A stretch of 12,432 nt of DNA. Origin: an uncultured Fretibacterium sp. Its GTDB lineage: Bacteria > Synergistota > Synergistia > Synergistales > Aminobacteriaceae. The translations under genes were made by a program, and so were the position numbers. Below, in pieces: positions 1 through 6,765 of the stretch (its first letter is position 1; every line of letters begins with the position of its first letter). The notes below the pieces were generated by a model. That model made no database searches. It saw only the letters and a program-made list of their open reading frames with translations, and was not told where the DNA came from. The stretch lies in the NCBI GenBank assembly GCA_937892105.1, contig CALAUZ010000411.1, positions 1 to 12,432 of the forward strand. The letters are read 5' to 3'.

Positions 1-12
1 TGCTTTATACAT
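1..12 (-). CDS. 5' end of a divergent gene, only four codons in the window
   Basis: Read on the minus strand, an ATG at 12-10 opens a frame M-Y-K-A that leaves the window at base 1. It is preceded by a strong Shine-Dalgarno site (GAAAGGAGG, complement of 21-29) at an 8-base spacing, and by an extended -10 element at 45-37. SD, spacing and promoter agree, so a divergently transcribed gene probably starts here. Four residues say nothing about its function. Confidence 0.45.
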
Positions 13-36
13 TCGATGCACCTCCTTTCGGAAGCT

Positions 37-45
37 ATTATATCA
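37..45 (-). promoter_or_regulatory. extended -10 promoter for the divergent gene
   Basis: The complement of 37-45 reads TGATATAAT, a perfect TGn-TATAAT extended -10. Transcription would begin near base 30, giving a very short leader with the SD at 29-21 and the ATG at 12. No good -35 box is visible at 16-18 bases, which an extended -10 does not strictly need. This is read from sequence only. Confidence 0.4.
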
Positions 46-119
46 ATATGTTTTTTCACATCGTCCTCCTTTCTTTTAATTTTTAGTGTCTCTATTTTAT
101 CGCTTTTTGTCTCAAAAAT

Positions 120-178
120 CGTATAATATTAAAAAATCAAAATTATTTTTAATGTGGAAGGGCTGGCACGTATAATAT
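120..178 (+). promoter_or_regulatory. A+T-rich promoter region of the flagellar cluster, with a repeated CGTATAATAT
   Basis: The ten bases CGTATAATAT occur at 120-129 and again at 169-178. Each contains a perfect TATAAT. The first could be the -10 of the flbD operon, giving a leader of about 46 bases. The second lies so close to the flbD ATG (180) that its start site would fall inside the codon, so it is more likely a repeat or an operator copy. No convincing -35 box is seen for either. A SD-like GGAAGGG at 156-162 is 17 bases from the ATG, too far for efficient initiation. Confidence 0.3.
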
Positions 179-179
179 A

Positions 180-395
180 ATGATTGAAGTACATCGTCTG
201 AACGGCGAAGCATTTTTGCTTAACTCTGACATGATTGAGACTATCGACGTAACGCCTGATACAGTTTTGCGTTTACTGAATGGTCATAGGTACGTTGTGA
301 AAGAAAAGGTTCGCGACGTTTACAAAAAAATTATAGCCTTCAGGAAAGCAGCGGGTTATACCTGCATAATTGCGAACACTGCGGACGAGTCGTAA
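180..395 (+). CDS. flbD: FlbD-family flagellar protein
   Basis: This 71-residue protein opens MIEVHRLNGEAFLLN and continues with IETIDVTPDTVLRLLNGHRYVVKE. That pattern is the signature of the small FlbD family found near flagellar hook and motor genes. Family members are about 60-75 residues, so this is full length. There is no signal peptide or membrane segment. Known biology is thin: the family is tied to flagella by gene context, its biochemical role is unclear, and it is not the Caulobacter regulator of the same name. The ATG at 180 is the only usable start because an in-frame stop lies at 150-152. No well-spaced SD precedes it, which suggests weak initiation. It is the first gene of the flagellar run, 24 bases before motA. 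Confidence 0.8.
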   Translation: MIEVHRLNGEAFLLNSDMIETIDVTPDTVLRLLNGHRYVVKEKVRDVYKKIIAFRKAAGYTCIIANTADES

Positions 396-419
396 TAAAA
401 TAGCAGGGGTGAATTTGTT

Positions 420-1193
420 TTGGATTTAACAAGTCTTATAGGTTTTTTAGCAACATGGATATTAGTTATTGCGTCAATGGCTTCCGGAGGAAATATCGGG
501 GCTTATATTGATATTCCGTCGTTAATGATTACAGTCGGCGGAGCAATAGGTGCAACGGTAATTTCAAATCCGGGAGACAGATTAAAAGCTATGGTAGGTT
601 GTATGAGAAACGTATTTTTGTTCAAAGAGCCTGATTTAGTCAGCATGGTTCAAATGATAGTGAGCTTTGCTGAGAAGGCAAGGCGTGAAGGTTTGTTATC
701 ACTTGAAGCAGATGTTGCCGAAGTTGAAAGCGATTTCATGAAGAAGGCTATTCAGCTCGTAGTTGACGGAACAGATCCTGAACTCGTTAGAGCAATCCTT
801 GATACTGAAATCGGAAATTTTGAGGACAGGCATTCGGCGAATAAAGCGGTCTTTGATAACTTAACGGAGTTTGCACCTTCATTCGGAATGATAGGAACGT
901 TAATCGGACTTATAGCAATGTTGGGAAACTTGTCGGACGTTAACGCACTCGGTCCCGGAATGGCGGTTGCTCTTATAACGACAATGTACGGCTCAATGAT
1001 GGCTAACATGTTTGGTTCTCCTGTCAGTAAAAAACTTGCGGCACGTTCAGCACAGGAAGTTAAAGCAATGGAATTGATGGTTGAGGGAATTTTAGCGATA
1101 CAGGCAGGCGAGAACCCTCGAATCGTCGAAGAGAAGTTGAAAGTTTATCTTCCGCCGAAAATGCGAGAGGCATTCAATCAGGAGGAGGCATAA
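420..1193 (+). CDS. motA: flagellar motor stator protein MotA
   Basis: This 257-residue inner-membrane protein forms, with MotB, the ion-conducting stator that turns the flagellar rotor. Membrane segments are visible at about residues 5-22 and 33-52. A second pair spans the conserved block PSFGMIGTLIGLIAML (from P153) and the stretch LGPGMAVALITTMYGSMMANMFGSPVSKKL (about 177-206). The cytoplasmic loop between the pairs is rich in charged residues, as needed to contact the rotor protein FliG. The start is TTG at 420, chosen because AGGGGTGA at 405-412 is correctly spaced and no ATG lies nearby in frame. The length is normal. It is followed after 5 bases by motB, whose SD lies inside the motA 3' end, so the two are probably translated together. 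Confidence 0.95.
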   Translation: MDLTSLIGFLATWILVIASMASGGNIGAYIDIPSLMITVGGAIGATVISNPGDRLKAMVGCMRNVFLFKEPDLVSMVQMIVSFAEKARREGLLSLEADVAEVESDFMKKAIQLVVDGTDPELVRAILDTEIGNFEDRHSANKAVFDNLTEFAPSFGMIGTLIGLIAMLGNLSDVNALGPGMAVALITTMYGSMMANMFGSPVSKKLAARSAQEVKAMELMVEGILAIQAGENPRIVEEKLKVYLPPKMREAFNQEEA

Positions 1194-1198
1194 AATAA

Positions 1199-1927
1199 AT
1201 GGCACGTCAGAAGAAGCCCGAAGAACCGGGATTATCGGCACCGTTTTATATGGGAACATACGGCGATATGGTTACGCTGATATTGTGTTTTTTCATATTG
1301 CTGTTTGCTATGTCGTCAATAGATTCTCAGAAATTTCAGAAGGCTTTATTATCGTTAAGGGGTTCACTTGGGGTTTTGAAGGGAGGCGTTACAACCGAAG
1401 AATCTCAAGACCCTAATAAAAGCGGTGAAGTCGGAACAAGTCCGGGAGCTAGCGAACGTGTTGAAATTGATACAAGGCACGTAGCTTACACGTTAAATTC
1501 GTTTTTGCGTTCTGAAAATTTAACACGCGATATTCAGGTCTCAATAAATCAACGCGGTGTAGCAGTTTCAATAAGCGATCAATTTTTGTTCCAACCCGGA
1601 CGAGCTGAATTAAGACCTGAAGGTCAAAGAGCTTTATATAAAATTTCTGAGTTAGTCAGAAACAGGGTTCCGGCAGCGGCGGTTGAAGGTCATACGGATT
1701 CAGGAATTTTGAACGGAGGAATTTATCGTGATAATTGGGGATTAAGTGCAATGAGGGCAGCGGCTGTTGCAAGCTATATGGAACATGCCGGAGGATTTGA
1801 TCCTACGAAATTACAGGCAGTCGGTTACAGTTCGGCACAACCGATAGTTCCTAATGACACTCCTGAACACAGAGCCTTAAATCGCCGTGTTGAAATAGTA
1901 TTTTTATCGCAATATCCAAAACGTTAG
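1199..1927 (+). CDS. motB: flagellar motor stator protein MotB (OmpA-like peptidoglycan-binding)
   Basis: This 242-residue protein anchors the stator to the cell wall and completes the ion channel. The N-terminus has one membrane helix, TYGDMVTLILCFFILLFAMS (residues about 20-39), with D23 at the place of the essential ion-binding aspartate. A plug/linker region follows. The OmpA-like domain spans about residues 120-236, with VEGHTDSG, NWGLSAMRAAAV and NRRVEIVF as its peptidoglycan-binding motifs. The helix, with Cys and Phe after the Asp (LILCFFILLF), looks more like the sodium-type PomB/MotS proteins than enterobacterial proton-type MotB; that is an inference from resemblance. The SD GGAGGAGG at 1181-1188 lies in the end of motA. 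hicB begins 8 bases after the stop. Confidence 0.95.
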   Translation: MARQKKPEEPGLSAPFYMGTYGDMVTLILCFFILLFAMSSIDSQKFQKALLSLRGSLGVLKGGVTTEESQDPNKSGEVGTSPGASERVEIDTRHVAYTLNSFLRSENLTRDIQVSINQRGVAVSISDQFLFQPGRAELRPEGQRALYKISELVRNRVPAAAVEGHTDSGILNGGIYRDNWGLSAMRAAAVASYMEHAGGFDPTKLQAVGYSSAQPIVPNDTPEHRALNRRVEIVFLSQYPKR

Positions 1928-1935
1928 GGTGAATA

Positions 1936-2178
1936 ATGATGAAATTTACGGCATGTTACACAAAAATTGATAACGGGTACATGGGACAGCTTTTAGAATG
2001 GCCAAACGTCATTACGGAGGGTGAAACACTTAATGATTGCCGTGAAATGCTTATTGACGCAGCAGGTGAAATGGCTATTGTATACCGTGAGGATGGTTTG
2101 AAAATTCCTCAACCCGAAATTTTGACTGAACCTTTATTAATTCCGTTGGAAGAGGCAGCACTTGTAAATGTCAGTTAA
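1936..2178 (+). CDS. hicB: HicB-like antitoxin, minimal form
   Basis: This 80-residue protein resembles the HicB antitoxin fold: an N-terminal strand with a tyrosine (KFTACYTKIDNGYMGQLLEWP), the GETLNDCREMLIDAAGEMA helix, and a short tail IPQPEILTEPLLIPLEE. HicB binds and neutralises the HicA mRNA-interferase. Many HicB proteins add a C-terminal helix-turn-helix or ribbon-helix-helix domain that represses the operon. None is visible here, so this copy may lack DNA-binding autoregulation. Two adjacent ATGs (1936 and 1939) follow the SD AGGGTGA; either could be used. The 3' end overlaps hicA by 11 bases, a common sign of co-translation. A weak promoter-like pair (TTGAAA at 1890, TATCCA at 1913, 17-base spacer) lies in the end of motB and could allow separate transcription. 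Confidence 0.8.
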   Translation: MMKFTACYTKIDNGYMGQLLEWPNVITEGETLNDCREMLIDAAGEMAIVYREDGLKIPQPEILTEPLLIPLEEAALVNVS

Positions 2179-2359
2179 TCGCAGAGATATTATCAGGCAT
2201 TTTGAGAAAAACGGATTTTTTCTTAAACGTGAGGGAAGCAGGCACAGTATTTACAGTAACGGCAAGGGACTTAATATTCCGTTAAAACGTCATAAAATTT
2301 TTGACCGTATTACTGCTAATAATTTGTGTAAAGAAGCTGAAATCCCTCAAATATTTTAG
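2168..2359 (+). CDS. hicA: HicA-like mRNA interferase toxin
   Basis: This 63-residue protein has the HicA double-stranded-RNA-binding-like fold pattern: VNRRDIIRHFEKNGFFLKREGSRHSIYSNG, then a short basic strand NIPLKRHKI. H26 in the GSRH motif is at the position of the catalytic histidine that HicA toxins use to cleave mRNA. The length is typical (about 60 residues). It overlaps hicB by 11 bases; a SD-like GGAAGAGG lies inside hicB. The order antitoxin-toxin reverses the hicA-hicB order of E. coli, but both orders occur in the family. All key residues look intact, so the toxin is probably functional. Confidence 0.85.
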   Translation: MSVNRRDIIRHFEKNGFFLKREGSRHSIYSNGKGLNIPLKRHKIFDRITANNLCKEAEIPQIF

Positions 2360-2387
2360 AGATAATACAGGGAGGAAATTATCTTAA

Positions 2388-2843
2388 ATGAAACGCATTT
2401 TAATATTCGCAATAGTTGGTCTTGTAATGTTCGGAGCAGGTTTTGGCGGAGGCTTAATACTCGGTCGAACTATGGCACCTAAGGACACGAACGAAATCGG
2501 AGCAGGAAGGGTTATTCAAAATCCCGGTCCTATAGTTTCAATCGGGCAGTTCACAAGTAATCTTGCAGGAGCAGGACGGCATGTTATCGACTGTACACTT
2601 TCACTTGAACTTGTCGAAAAAGACGGAGCTTCGGCACTCATTCAAACTCCGGGCTGGCTCAATAGAATCAGGAGCGAAATTTTCATGTTGATGAAAGACA
2701 GAGTTTACGATGATTTAACAAGTGCTGAAGGAGCTTTGCAGTTAGCTGGAGATATTAAGAGGTCATTAAACAGAATGCTTCCCGATGTCGGAGGAGAGGC
2801 ACCGATAGTTAATGTCTTATTTGAGAGCATGATTTTGCAGTAG
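2388..2843 (+). CDS. fliL: flagellar basal body-associated protein FliL
   Basis: This 151-residue protein has one N-terminal membrane helix (about residues 4-27, ILIFAIVGLVMFGAGFGGGL) and a periplasmic domain. The domain carries the family pattern: a hydrophobic GPIVSIGQFTSNLAGAGRHVIDCTLSLEL strand pair, then helices ending with DVGGEAPIVNVLFESMILQ. FliL surrounds the stator units at the basal body and supports torque under load. The start is supported by AGGGAGGA at 2369-2376, a somewhat long 11 bases from the ATG. A weak -10-like GATAAT at 2361-2366 with CTGAAA upstream could restart transcription after hicBA. The stop is 7 bases before fliM. Confidence 0.9.
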   Translation: MKRILIFAIVGLVMFGAGFGGGLILGRTMAPKDTNEIGAGRVIQNPGPIVSIGQFTSNLAGAGRHVIDCTLSLELVEKDGASALIQTPGWLNRIRSEIFMLMKDRVYDDLTSAEGALQLAGDIKRSLNRMLPDVGGEAPIVNVLFESMILQ

Positions 2844-2850
2844 GTGAAAA

Positions 2851-3876
2851 ATGCCTGACGTATTATCACAAGATGCTATTGATGCCTTAATGAAGTCAAT
2901 CTCTAGCGGCGCAGATATTAACGAAATTGCCGCTAAAGCTGACGAGTACGCAAAATTAAAGGTCTACGATTTCAAACGCCCTGATAAATTCAGCAAAGAT
3001 CAGTTGAGGGCAATTCAAATGATTCACGAAAGTTTTGCCCGTCAGCTAACAACAGTTTTGTCGACGTTAATACGCTCAATCGTATCTGCTGAAATTGCTT
3101 CGGTCGAACAGTTAGCTTATGAGGAATTTGTAAATTATATGGTTCAACCTACTGTCATAGGCTTAATCGAAATGCACCCGTTTGAAGGAAGTATGTTAAT
3201 CGAGATTAACCCTTCGTTAGTTTTTACGATTATTGACAGAATGCTTGGAGGGCGCGGAACTTTTACAGGAAACGTTAGGGAACTCACTGACATTGAAAAA
3301 ACCGTAATCGAACGTGTAATAATGAGAATTTTGGAGTTGCTTGAAGATAGCTGGAGCACTGTTGTTGATGTTCGATTCAGGTTTGAGAGCATGGAAAGCA
3401 ATCCGTTTTTCGTTCAAATTTGTTCACCCAGCGATATGGTTTTAGTCGTAATTATGAAGTTAAGGGTTTCAGATGTTGAAGGCATGGTTAGTTTATGTTT
3501 CCCGTATTTCTTGATAGAGCCGATTATGGACAGGCTTTCATCGCAGCAGTGGTTCGCTTCAACAAGCCATAAAGCAGACTCCGAAATTAAAAACTGGCTT
3601 AATAATTCGATCATGCAGGTTAAAATGCCTCTTGCTATGGAACTCGGACACACTGTTTTATCGCTCAATGACGTTTACGCCCTTCAGGCCGGTGATGTCA
3701 TAAAACTTGACGAACTTAAAGATTCTCATATTGATGTCAGAGTTGGAAATCAAGTCAGATTTGAAGCAAGACCGGGAACTCTTAACGGACACATGGCGGT
3801 TGAGCTTACAAAAGTTCTCACGAATGAAATACCCGAAATTCAGGCCGATGAAAAAGAGAAAGGAGACAAAAAATAA
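2851..3876 (+). CDS. fliM: flagellar motor switch protein FliM
   Basis: This 341-residue switch protein sits in the C-ring and receives phosphorylated CheY. The N-terminus has the CheY-binding peptide LSQDAIDALM (residues 5-14; most homologues have E where this has A9). A linker follows, then a middle CheC-like domain with YDFKRPDKFSKDQLRAIQMIHESFARQL and the FliG-contacting MLGGRG motif. The C-terminal SpoA/FliN-like domain runs about 255-330 (KMPLAMELGHTVLSLNDVYALQAGDVIKLD). The length is normal and the start follows AGGTGA. The stop is directly followed by the fliY start, and a strong SD for fliY (AAAGGAGA) lies in the fliM 3' end. Confidence 0.95.
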   Translation: MPDVLSQDAIDALMKSISSGADINEIAAKADEYAKLKVYDFKRPDKFSKDQLRAIQMIHESFARQLTTVLSTLIRSIVSAEIASVEQLAYEEFVNYMVQPTVIGLIEMHPFEGSMLIEINPSLVFTIIDRMLGGRGTFTGNVRELTDIEKTVIERVIMRILELLEDSWSTVVDVRFRFESMESNPFFVQICSPSDMVLVVIMKLRVSDVEGMVSLCFPYFLIEPIMDRLSSQQWFASTSHKADSEIKNWLNNSIMQVKMPLAMELGHTVLSLNDVYALQAGDVIKLDELKDSHIDVRVGNQVRFEARPGTLNGHMAVELTKVLTNEIPEIQADEKEKGDKK

Positions 3877-4935
3877 ATGCCTGATGATTTATTAAGCCCC
3901 GATGAAATTAACGCTCTTTTAACAGGGACAAGTGATATTGGAGACGTTGAAGAAGTTTCGGCGTCAGATGCTGAACAGCTTGCGAAAGTTTCAGATACTT
4001 TTGCTAACTCCGAGAACAGCGTTATTAATATGCTTGCCGGAAAAAATGTTACAACAAATGTCGGTGCACCTGAAGTTAAAACTCAAGAAGAATTTGCGGC
4101 AACATTTTCAGAATTTCCGTTTTTATTCTCTACTACTTTCGGAGGAATGGACGATTTACCAATAGCTCTTGTCGTTGAACAAAAAGGAGCTTTATCCGTT
4201 GCGGATTTCATGATGGGCGGCACAGGTGCTTCAGTCCCCGAACCTAACGATATGTATTGGGGAGCAGCTCAGGAAAGTTTAAGTAACATTGTAGGTTCAG
4301 CGTTTACGAGTTTAAGCGCATTATTAGCAGGAAGACGTTTAATGCCCGAAAACACAACTTCGGCACTCGGTGAAGAAGCATGGCGTGTATTCTCCGTTGA
4401 ACCTGCTGACAAAAAACTCTGGATCAGTCCCGTTAATGTTACGATTGAGGGAGTAAAGCCTTTTAATATTTGGACATGTTTGACACTTGATACTGCACTT
4501 ACTGTCGCTCAATATATGCGTGATGCTCTTGAAGGTAAGAAACCCCAGCCTCAGGCATCAAATAATAATCCTATGGGAGGTGGGGGAACAATGAGCGGAA
4601 GACAGAATGCAGGGCCTGCTGTTGATGTAAGACCGGCAGCTTTTCAGCCTTTAGGAGGATCAGGCGGCGGCGGTGCTCCAAGTCCTATTGATTTAATCGC
4701 AGATATTCCTGTCAGAGTTACGGTTGAGTTAGGGAAAGCAAGAAAGAGCGTCTCTGAAATTTTAGCACTGAACGCAGGAGCAGTTATCGAACTCGATAAA
4801 ATGGCAGGCGAACCTGTTGATATTCTTGTAAACGGTAAATTAATAGCACACGGTGAAGTTGTTGTTATTGATGAAAATTTCGGAGTTCGTATCACTGATA
4901 TAGTACCTGGAGGAGCGGCGAGGGCAGCTTCATAA
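3877..4935 (+). CDS. fliY: flagellar motor switch protein FliY/FliN (long form with CheC-like domain)
   Basis: At 352 residues this is the long FliY form rather than the ~100-130 residue FliN. The N-terminus has a second CheY-binding-like peptide (LLSPDEINALLTG, residues 5-17). A middle domain of about residues 70-225 resembles CheC/FliY phosphatases. A Gly/Ser-rich linker follows (about 229-270). The C-terminal SpoA domain (about 273-345: IPVRVTVELGKARKSVSEIL... GVRITDIV) builds the C-ring. FliY proteins of this kind can dephosphorylate CheY-P. Here the active-site segment reads Q-E133-S-L-S-N137, so the Asn of the E-x2-N signature appears shifted by one place and activity is uncertain. No terminator follows, but a promoter sits in the 75-base gap before cheY. 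Confidence 0.92.
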   Translation: MPDDLLSPDEINALLTGTSDIGDVEEVSASDAEQLAKVSDTFANSENSVINMLAGKNVTTNVGAPEVKTQEEFAATFSEFPFLFSTTFGGMDDLPIALVVEQKGALSVADFMMGGTGASVPEPNDMYWGAAQESLSNIVGSAFTSLSALLAGRRLMPENTTSALGEEAWRVFSVEPADKKLWISPVNVTIEGVKPFNIWTCLTLDTALTVAQYMRDALEGKKPQPQASNNNPMGGGGTMSGRQNAGPAVDVRPAAFQPLGGSGGGGAPSPIDLIADIPVRVTVELGKARKSVSEILALNAGAVIELDKMAGEPVDILVNGKLIAHGEVVVIDENFGVRITDIVPGGAARAAS

Positions 4936-4950
4936 AATTAGCATGTTTCG

Positions 4951-4959
4951 TGTTATAAT
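4951..4959 (+). promoter_or_regulatory. extended -10 promoter ahead of cheY
   Basis: The bases TGTTATAAT form a perfect TGn-TATAAT extended -10 in the gap between fliY and cheY. Transcription would start near 4966 and leave a leader of about 45 bases. The -35 position (CATAAA at 4931-4936) is poor. A second TATAAT lies at 4982-4987 without a -35. The element gives cheY and the export genes a possible separate promoter. Confidence 0.45.
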
Positions 4960-5010
4960 GCAGTAAAATTTTCCATAACAATATAATTTCGTTTGAGGGA
5001 GAGTTTTTCG

Positions 5011-5373
5011 ATGGGCAAAAAAGTTTTGATAGTCGATGACGCGGCATTCATGCGAATGATGCTGAAGGATATTCTCACGAAGAATGACTTTGAAGTTGTC
5101 GCAGAAGCAGAAAACGGAAAGGCAGGAGTTGCGGCTTTCCAGAAATACAAGCCCGACATCATTACGATGGACATAACAATGCCTGAAATGAATGGAATAG
5201 ATGCGGTAAAAGCAATAAAAGCACTAGATCCCAACGTAAAGGTCGTAATGGTTTCGGCAATGGGACAGCAGCCAATGGTAATCGAGGCAATACAGGCGGG
5301 AGCAAACGACTTCATCGTCAAACCTTTCCAGCCTGAACGCGTAATCGAAGCCATAACAAAGGTGCTGTCATAA
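5011..5373 (+). CDS. cheY: chemotaxis response regulator CheY
   Basis: This 120-residue single receiver domain carries the chemotaxis signal from CheA to the motor switch. All phosphorylation residues are present: acidic pair D9/D10 (VDDAAF), phospho-acceptor D54 (TMDITMPEMNG), S82 (VSAMG) and K104 (VKPF). There is no output domain, as expected for CheY. The start chosen is ATG 5011, after GAGGGAGAG at 4996-5004. An upstream in-frame TTG at 4993 would put the SD inside the coding region and add a non-conserved MRESFS. It lies directly after fliY, whose product and FliM both carry CheY-binding peptides. Confidence 0.95.
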   Translation: MGKKVLIVDDAAFMRMMLKDILTKNDFEVVAEAENGKAGVAAFQKYKPDIITMDITMPEMNGIDAVKAIKALDPNVKVVMVSAMGQQPMVIEAIQAGANDFIVKPFQPERVIEAITKVLS

Positions 5374-5402
5374 TTCAGGACGCAGATCTCACAGCCTACG
5401 TA

Positions 5403-5666
5403 ATGCGGGCTGTCCTCGCGTTAATATTTATGGCCGTGTGCGCTTTTGTTTTCGTGAAGTACATGAGGAAGCACAGCATTAACGCTGGAGGAACGAGTAA
5501 TGTTGAAGTAATAACGTCCCTGCGCTTGACTGCCAGGGATATATTTTTAGCCGTACACTGCGGGCCAGATGTGATAGCCTTTACACTTGGGCCTAACGGC
5601 GTGTGTCTCATGGGCAGGTGGAGCTATGAGGAATGGACGAAATCACAGGCTGATACGGGCAGCTAG
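5403..5666 (+). CDS. fliO: flagellar export protein FliO (FliO/FliZ family)
   Basis: This 87-residue protein has one N-terminal membrane helix (RAVLALIFMAVCAFVFVKYM, residues 2-21). A small cytoplasmic domain follows with the loose FliO pattern VEVITSLRLTARDIFLAVHCGPDVIAFTLGPNGVCLMG. FliO helps assemble the FliP ring of the export gate and is poorly conserved, so the call leans on position: it sits between cheY and fliP, the usual FliO place. The ATG at 5403 has no clear SD. The frame is open upstream to the end of cheY, so the true start could be a rare codon a few residues earlier. Its last 41 bases overlap fliP. Confidence 0.75.
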   Translation: MRAVLALIFMAVCAFVFVKYMRKHSINAGGTSNVEVITSLRLTARDIFLAVHCGPDVIAFTLGPNGVCLMGRWSYEEWTKSQADTGS

Positions 5667-6453
5667 AATACTTGCGCCTGTAGCTCTGCTTCTGCTGGCA
5701 ATTCTTCACGGCATATCGTCAGGGGCAGTTCTGAATCCTCCGAGAGCACCTGAACTTTCCGGTACAATTCCTCTCCCAGCGATAACGCTTGGAATTGGAA
5801 CGTCAGACAGCCCGCGTGATGTTGCCTTGACGCTTCAGATACTTGCGCTGATGACGGTGTTGAGCCTTGTTCCCGCAATCCTCCTGATGGTTACTAGCTT
5901 CACACGTATCATTATTGTTATTGGCTTCGTACAGCGTGCAATAGGTCTCCAGCAGTCGCCGCCTCAGCAGGTAATTGCAGGTTTATCGCTGTTCCTAACG
6001 ATGTTCACGATGTATCCTACGTGGACGCAGGTCTACGAGAATGGCCTCAATCCCTATTTGTCAGGCACAATAACGGCGCAGCAGGCTTGGGACAGGTCTA
6101 TTGCCCCCGTCCGCACGTTCATGTTCAGGTACACAAGGCAGGAGGAACTTTCGCTGATTATCTCTATGGCAGGTGCAGAACGTCCTGCAAATCAGGACGC
6201 AGTTCCAACAAGAATACTAATCCCAGCTTTCATGCTTAGTGAGATGAAGACGGCCTTTCAGATGGGTGTGGTGATATATATTCCGTTCCTTGTTGTTGAT
6301 ATGGTAGTATCAAGCGTCTTGCTTGCTATGGGTATGATGATGCTTCCGCCAATGATGATATCGCTTCCGTTCAAGCTGTTGCTGTTTGTGATGGCTGATG
6401 GGTGGAACCTTGTAGTCATGAGCGTGTTAAAGAGCTTTACCAACGTTCCCTGA
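5626..6453 (+). CDS. fliP: flagellar export gate protein FliP
   Basis: FliP forms the core ring of the type III flagellar export gate in the inner membrane. The 275-residue product starts with a basic, hydrophobic segment resembling the cleavable FliP signal peptide (ARILAPVALLLLAILHGISS). The hallmark blocks follow: LQILALMTVLSLVPAILLMV, TSFTRIIIVIGFVQRAIG, QQSPPQQVIAGLSLFLTMF, and near the end PAFMLSEMKTAFQMGVVIYIPFLVVDMVVSSVLLAMGMMMLPPMMISLPFKLLLFVMADGW. The start is ATG 5626, after AGGTGG at 5616-5621. A longer in-frame ATG at 5587 adds MGLTACVSWAGGA, which is not family-like. It overlaps fliO by 41 bases, an unusually deep overlap for this operon. Confidence 0.95.
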   Translation: MRNGRNHRLIRAARILAPVALLLLAILHGISSGAVLNPPRAPELSGTIPLPAITLGIGTSDSPRDVALTLQILALMTVLSLVPAILLMVTSFTRIIIVIGFVQRAIGLQQSPPQQVIAGLSLFLTMFTMYPTWTQVYENGLNPYLSGTITAQQAWDRSIAPVRTFMFRYTRQEELSLIISMAGAERPANQDAVPTRILIPAFMLSEMKTAFQMGVVIYIPFLVVDMVVSSVLLAMGMMMLPPMMISLPFKLLLFVMADGWNLVVMSVLKSFTNVP

Positions 6454-6465
6454 AAGAGAGAGTGA

Positions 6466-6747
6466 ATGCATATGAATACTGCGGCATTAAGTCTTCCCGA
6501 TATTATGACGGGAGCAATATGGACAATGATTAGCGTTACGCTTCCAATTCTGCTTGTTGCGATGATTATCGGGCTGTTCATAGGAATTTTGCAGACAGCA
6601 ACGTCAATTCAGGAACAGACATTGATATTTATCCCGAAGATTTTGGCTGTCTTCCTGTGCATAGTGCTGTTATCCCCGTGGATTGGACAGAGAATGCTAG
6701 TAATGACCCGCGAAATTCTGGGACAGCTCGAACGTTTCATCAACTGA
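6466..6747 (+). CDS. fliQ: flagellar export gate protein FliQ
   Basis: This 93-residue protein has two membrane helices, at about residues 14-40 (GAIWTMISVTLPILLVAMIIGLFIGIL) and 54-75 (IFIPKILAVFLCIVLLSPWIG). The connecting motif QTATSIQEQTLIFIPK is diagnostic of FliQ. FliQ subunits wrap around FliP/FliR in the export gate. Two in-frame ATGs (6466 and 6472) follow the purine-rich AAGAGAGAG; the second, giving 91 residues, has the better spacing. It follows fliP by 12 bases and precedes fliR by 18. Confidence 0.95.
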   Translation: MHMNTAALSLPDIMTGAIWTMISVTLPILLVAMIIGLFIGILQTATSIQEQTLIFIPKILAVFLCIVLLSPWIGQRMLVMTREILGQLERFIN

Positions 6748-6765
6748 CATTTTCACAAAACTTAA

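Noticed and set aside
164..178. TGGCAC before flbD, resembling the -24 part of a sigma-54 promoter
   Set aside because: The matching -12 GC is absent at the required distance; the bases there are AT only.
4953..5354. Long minus-strand open frame opposite cheY
   Set aside because: It mirrors the cheY frame, encodes no recognisable family and lacks an SD; a codon-bias shadow.
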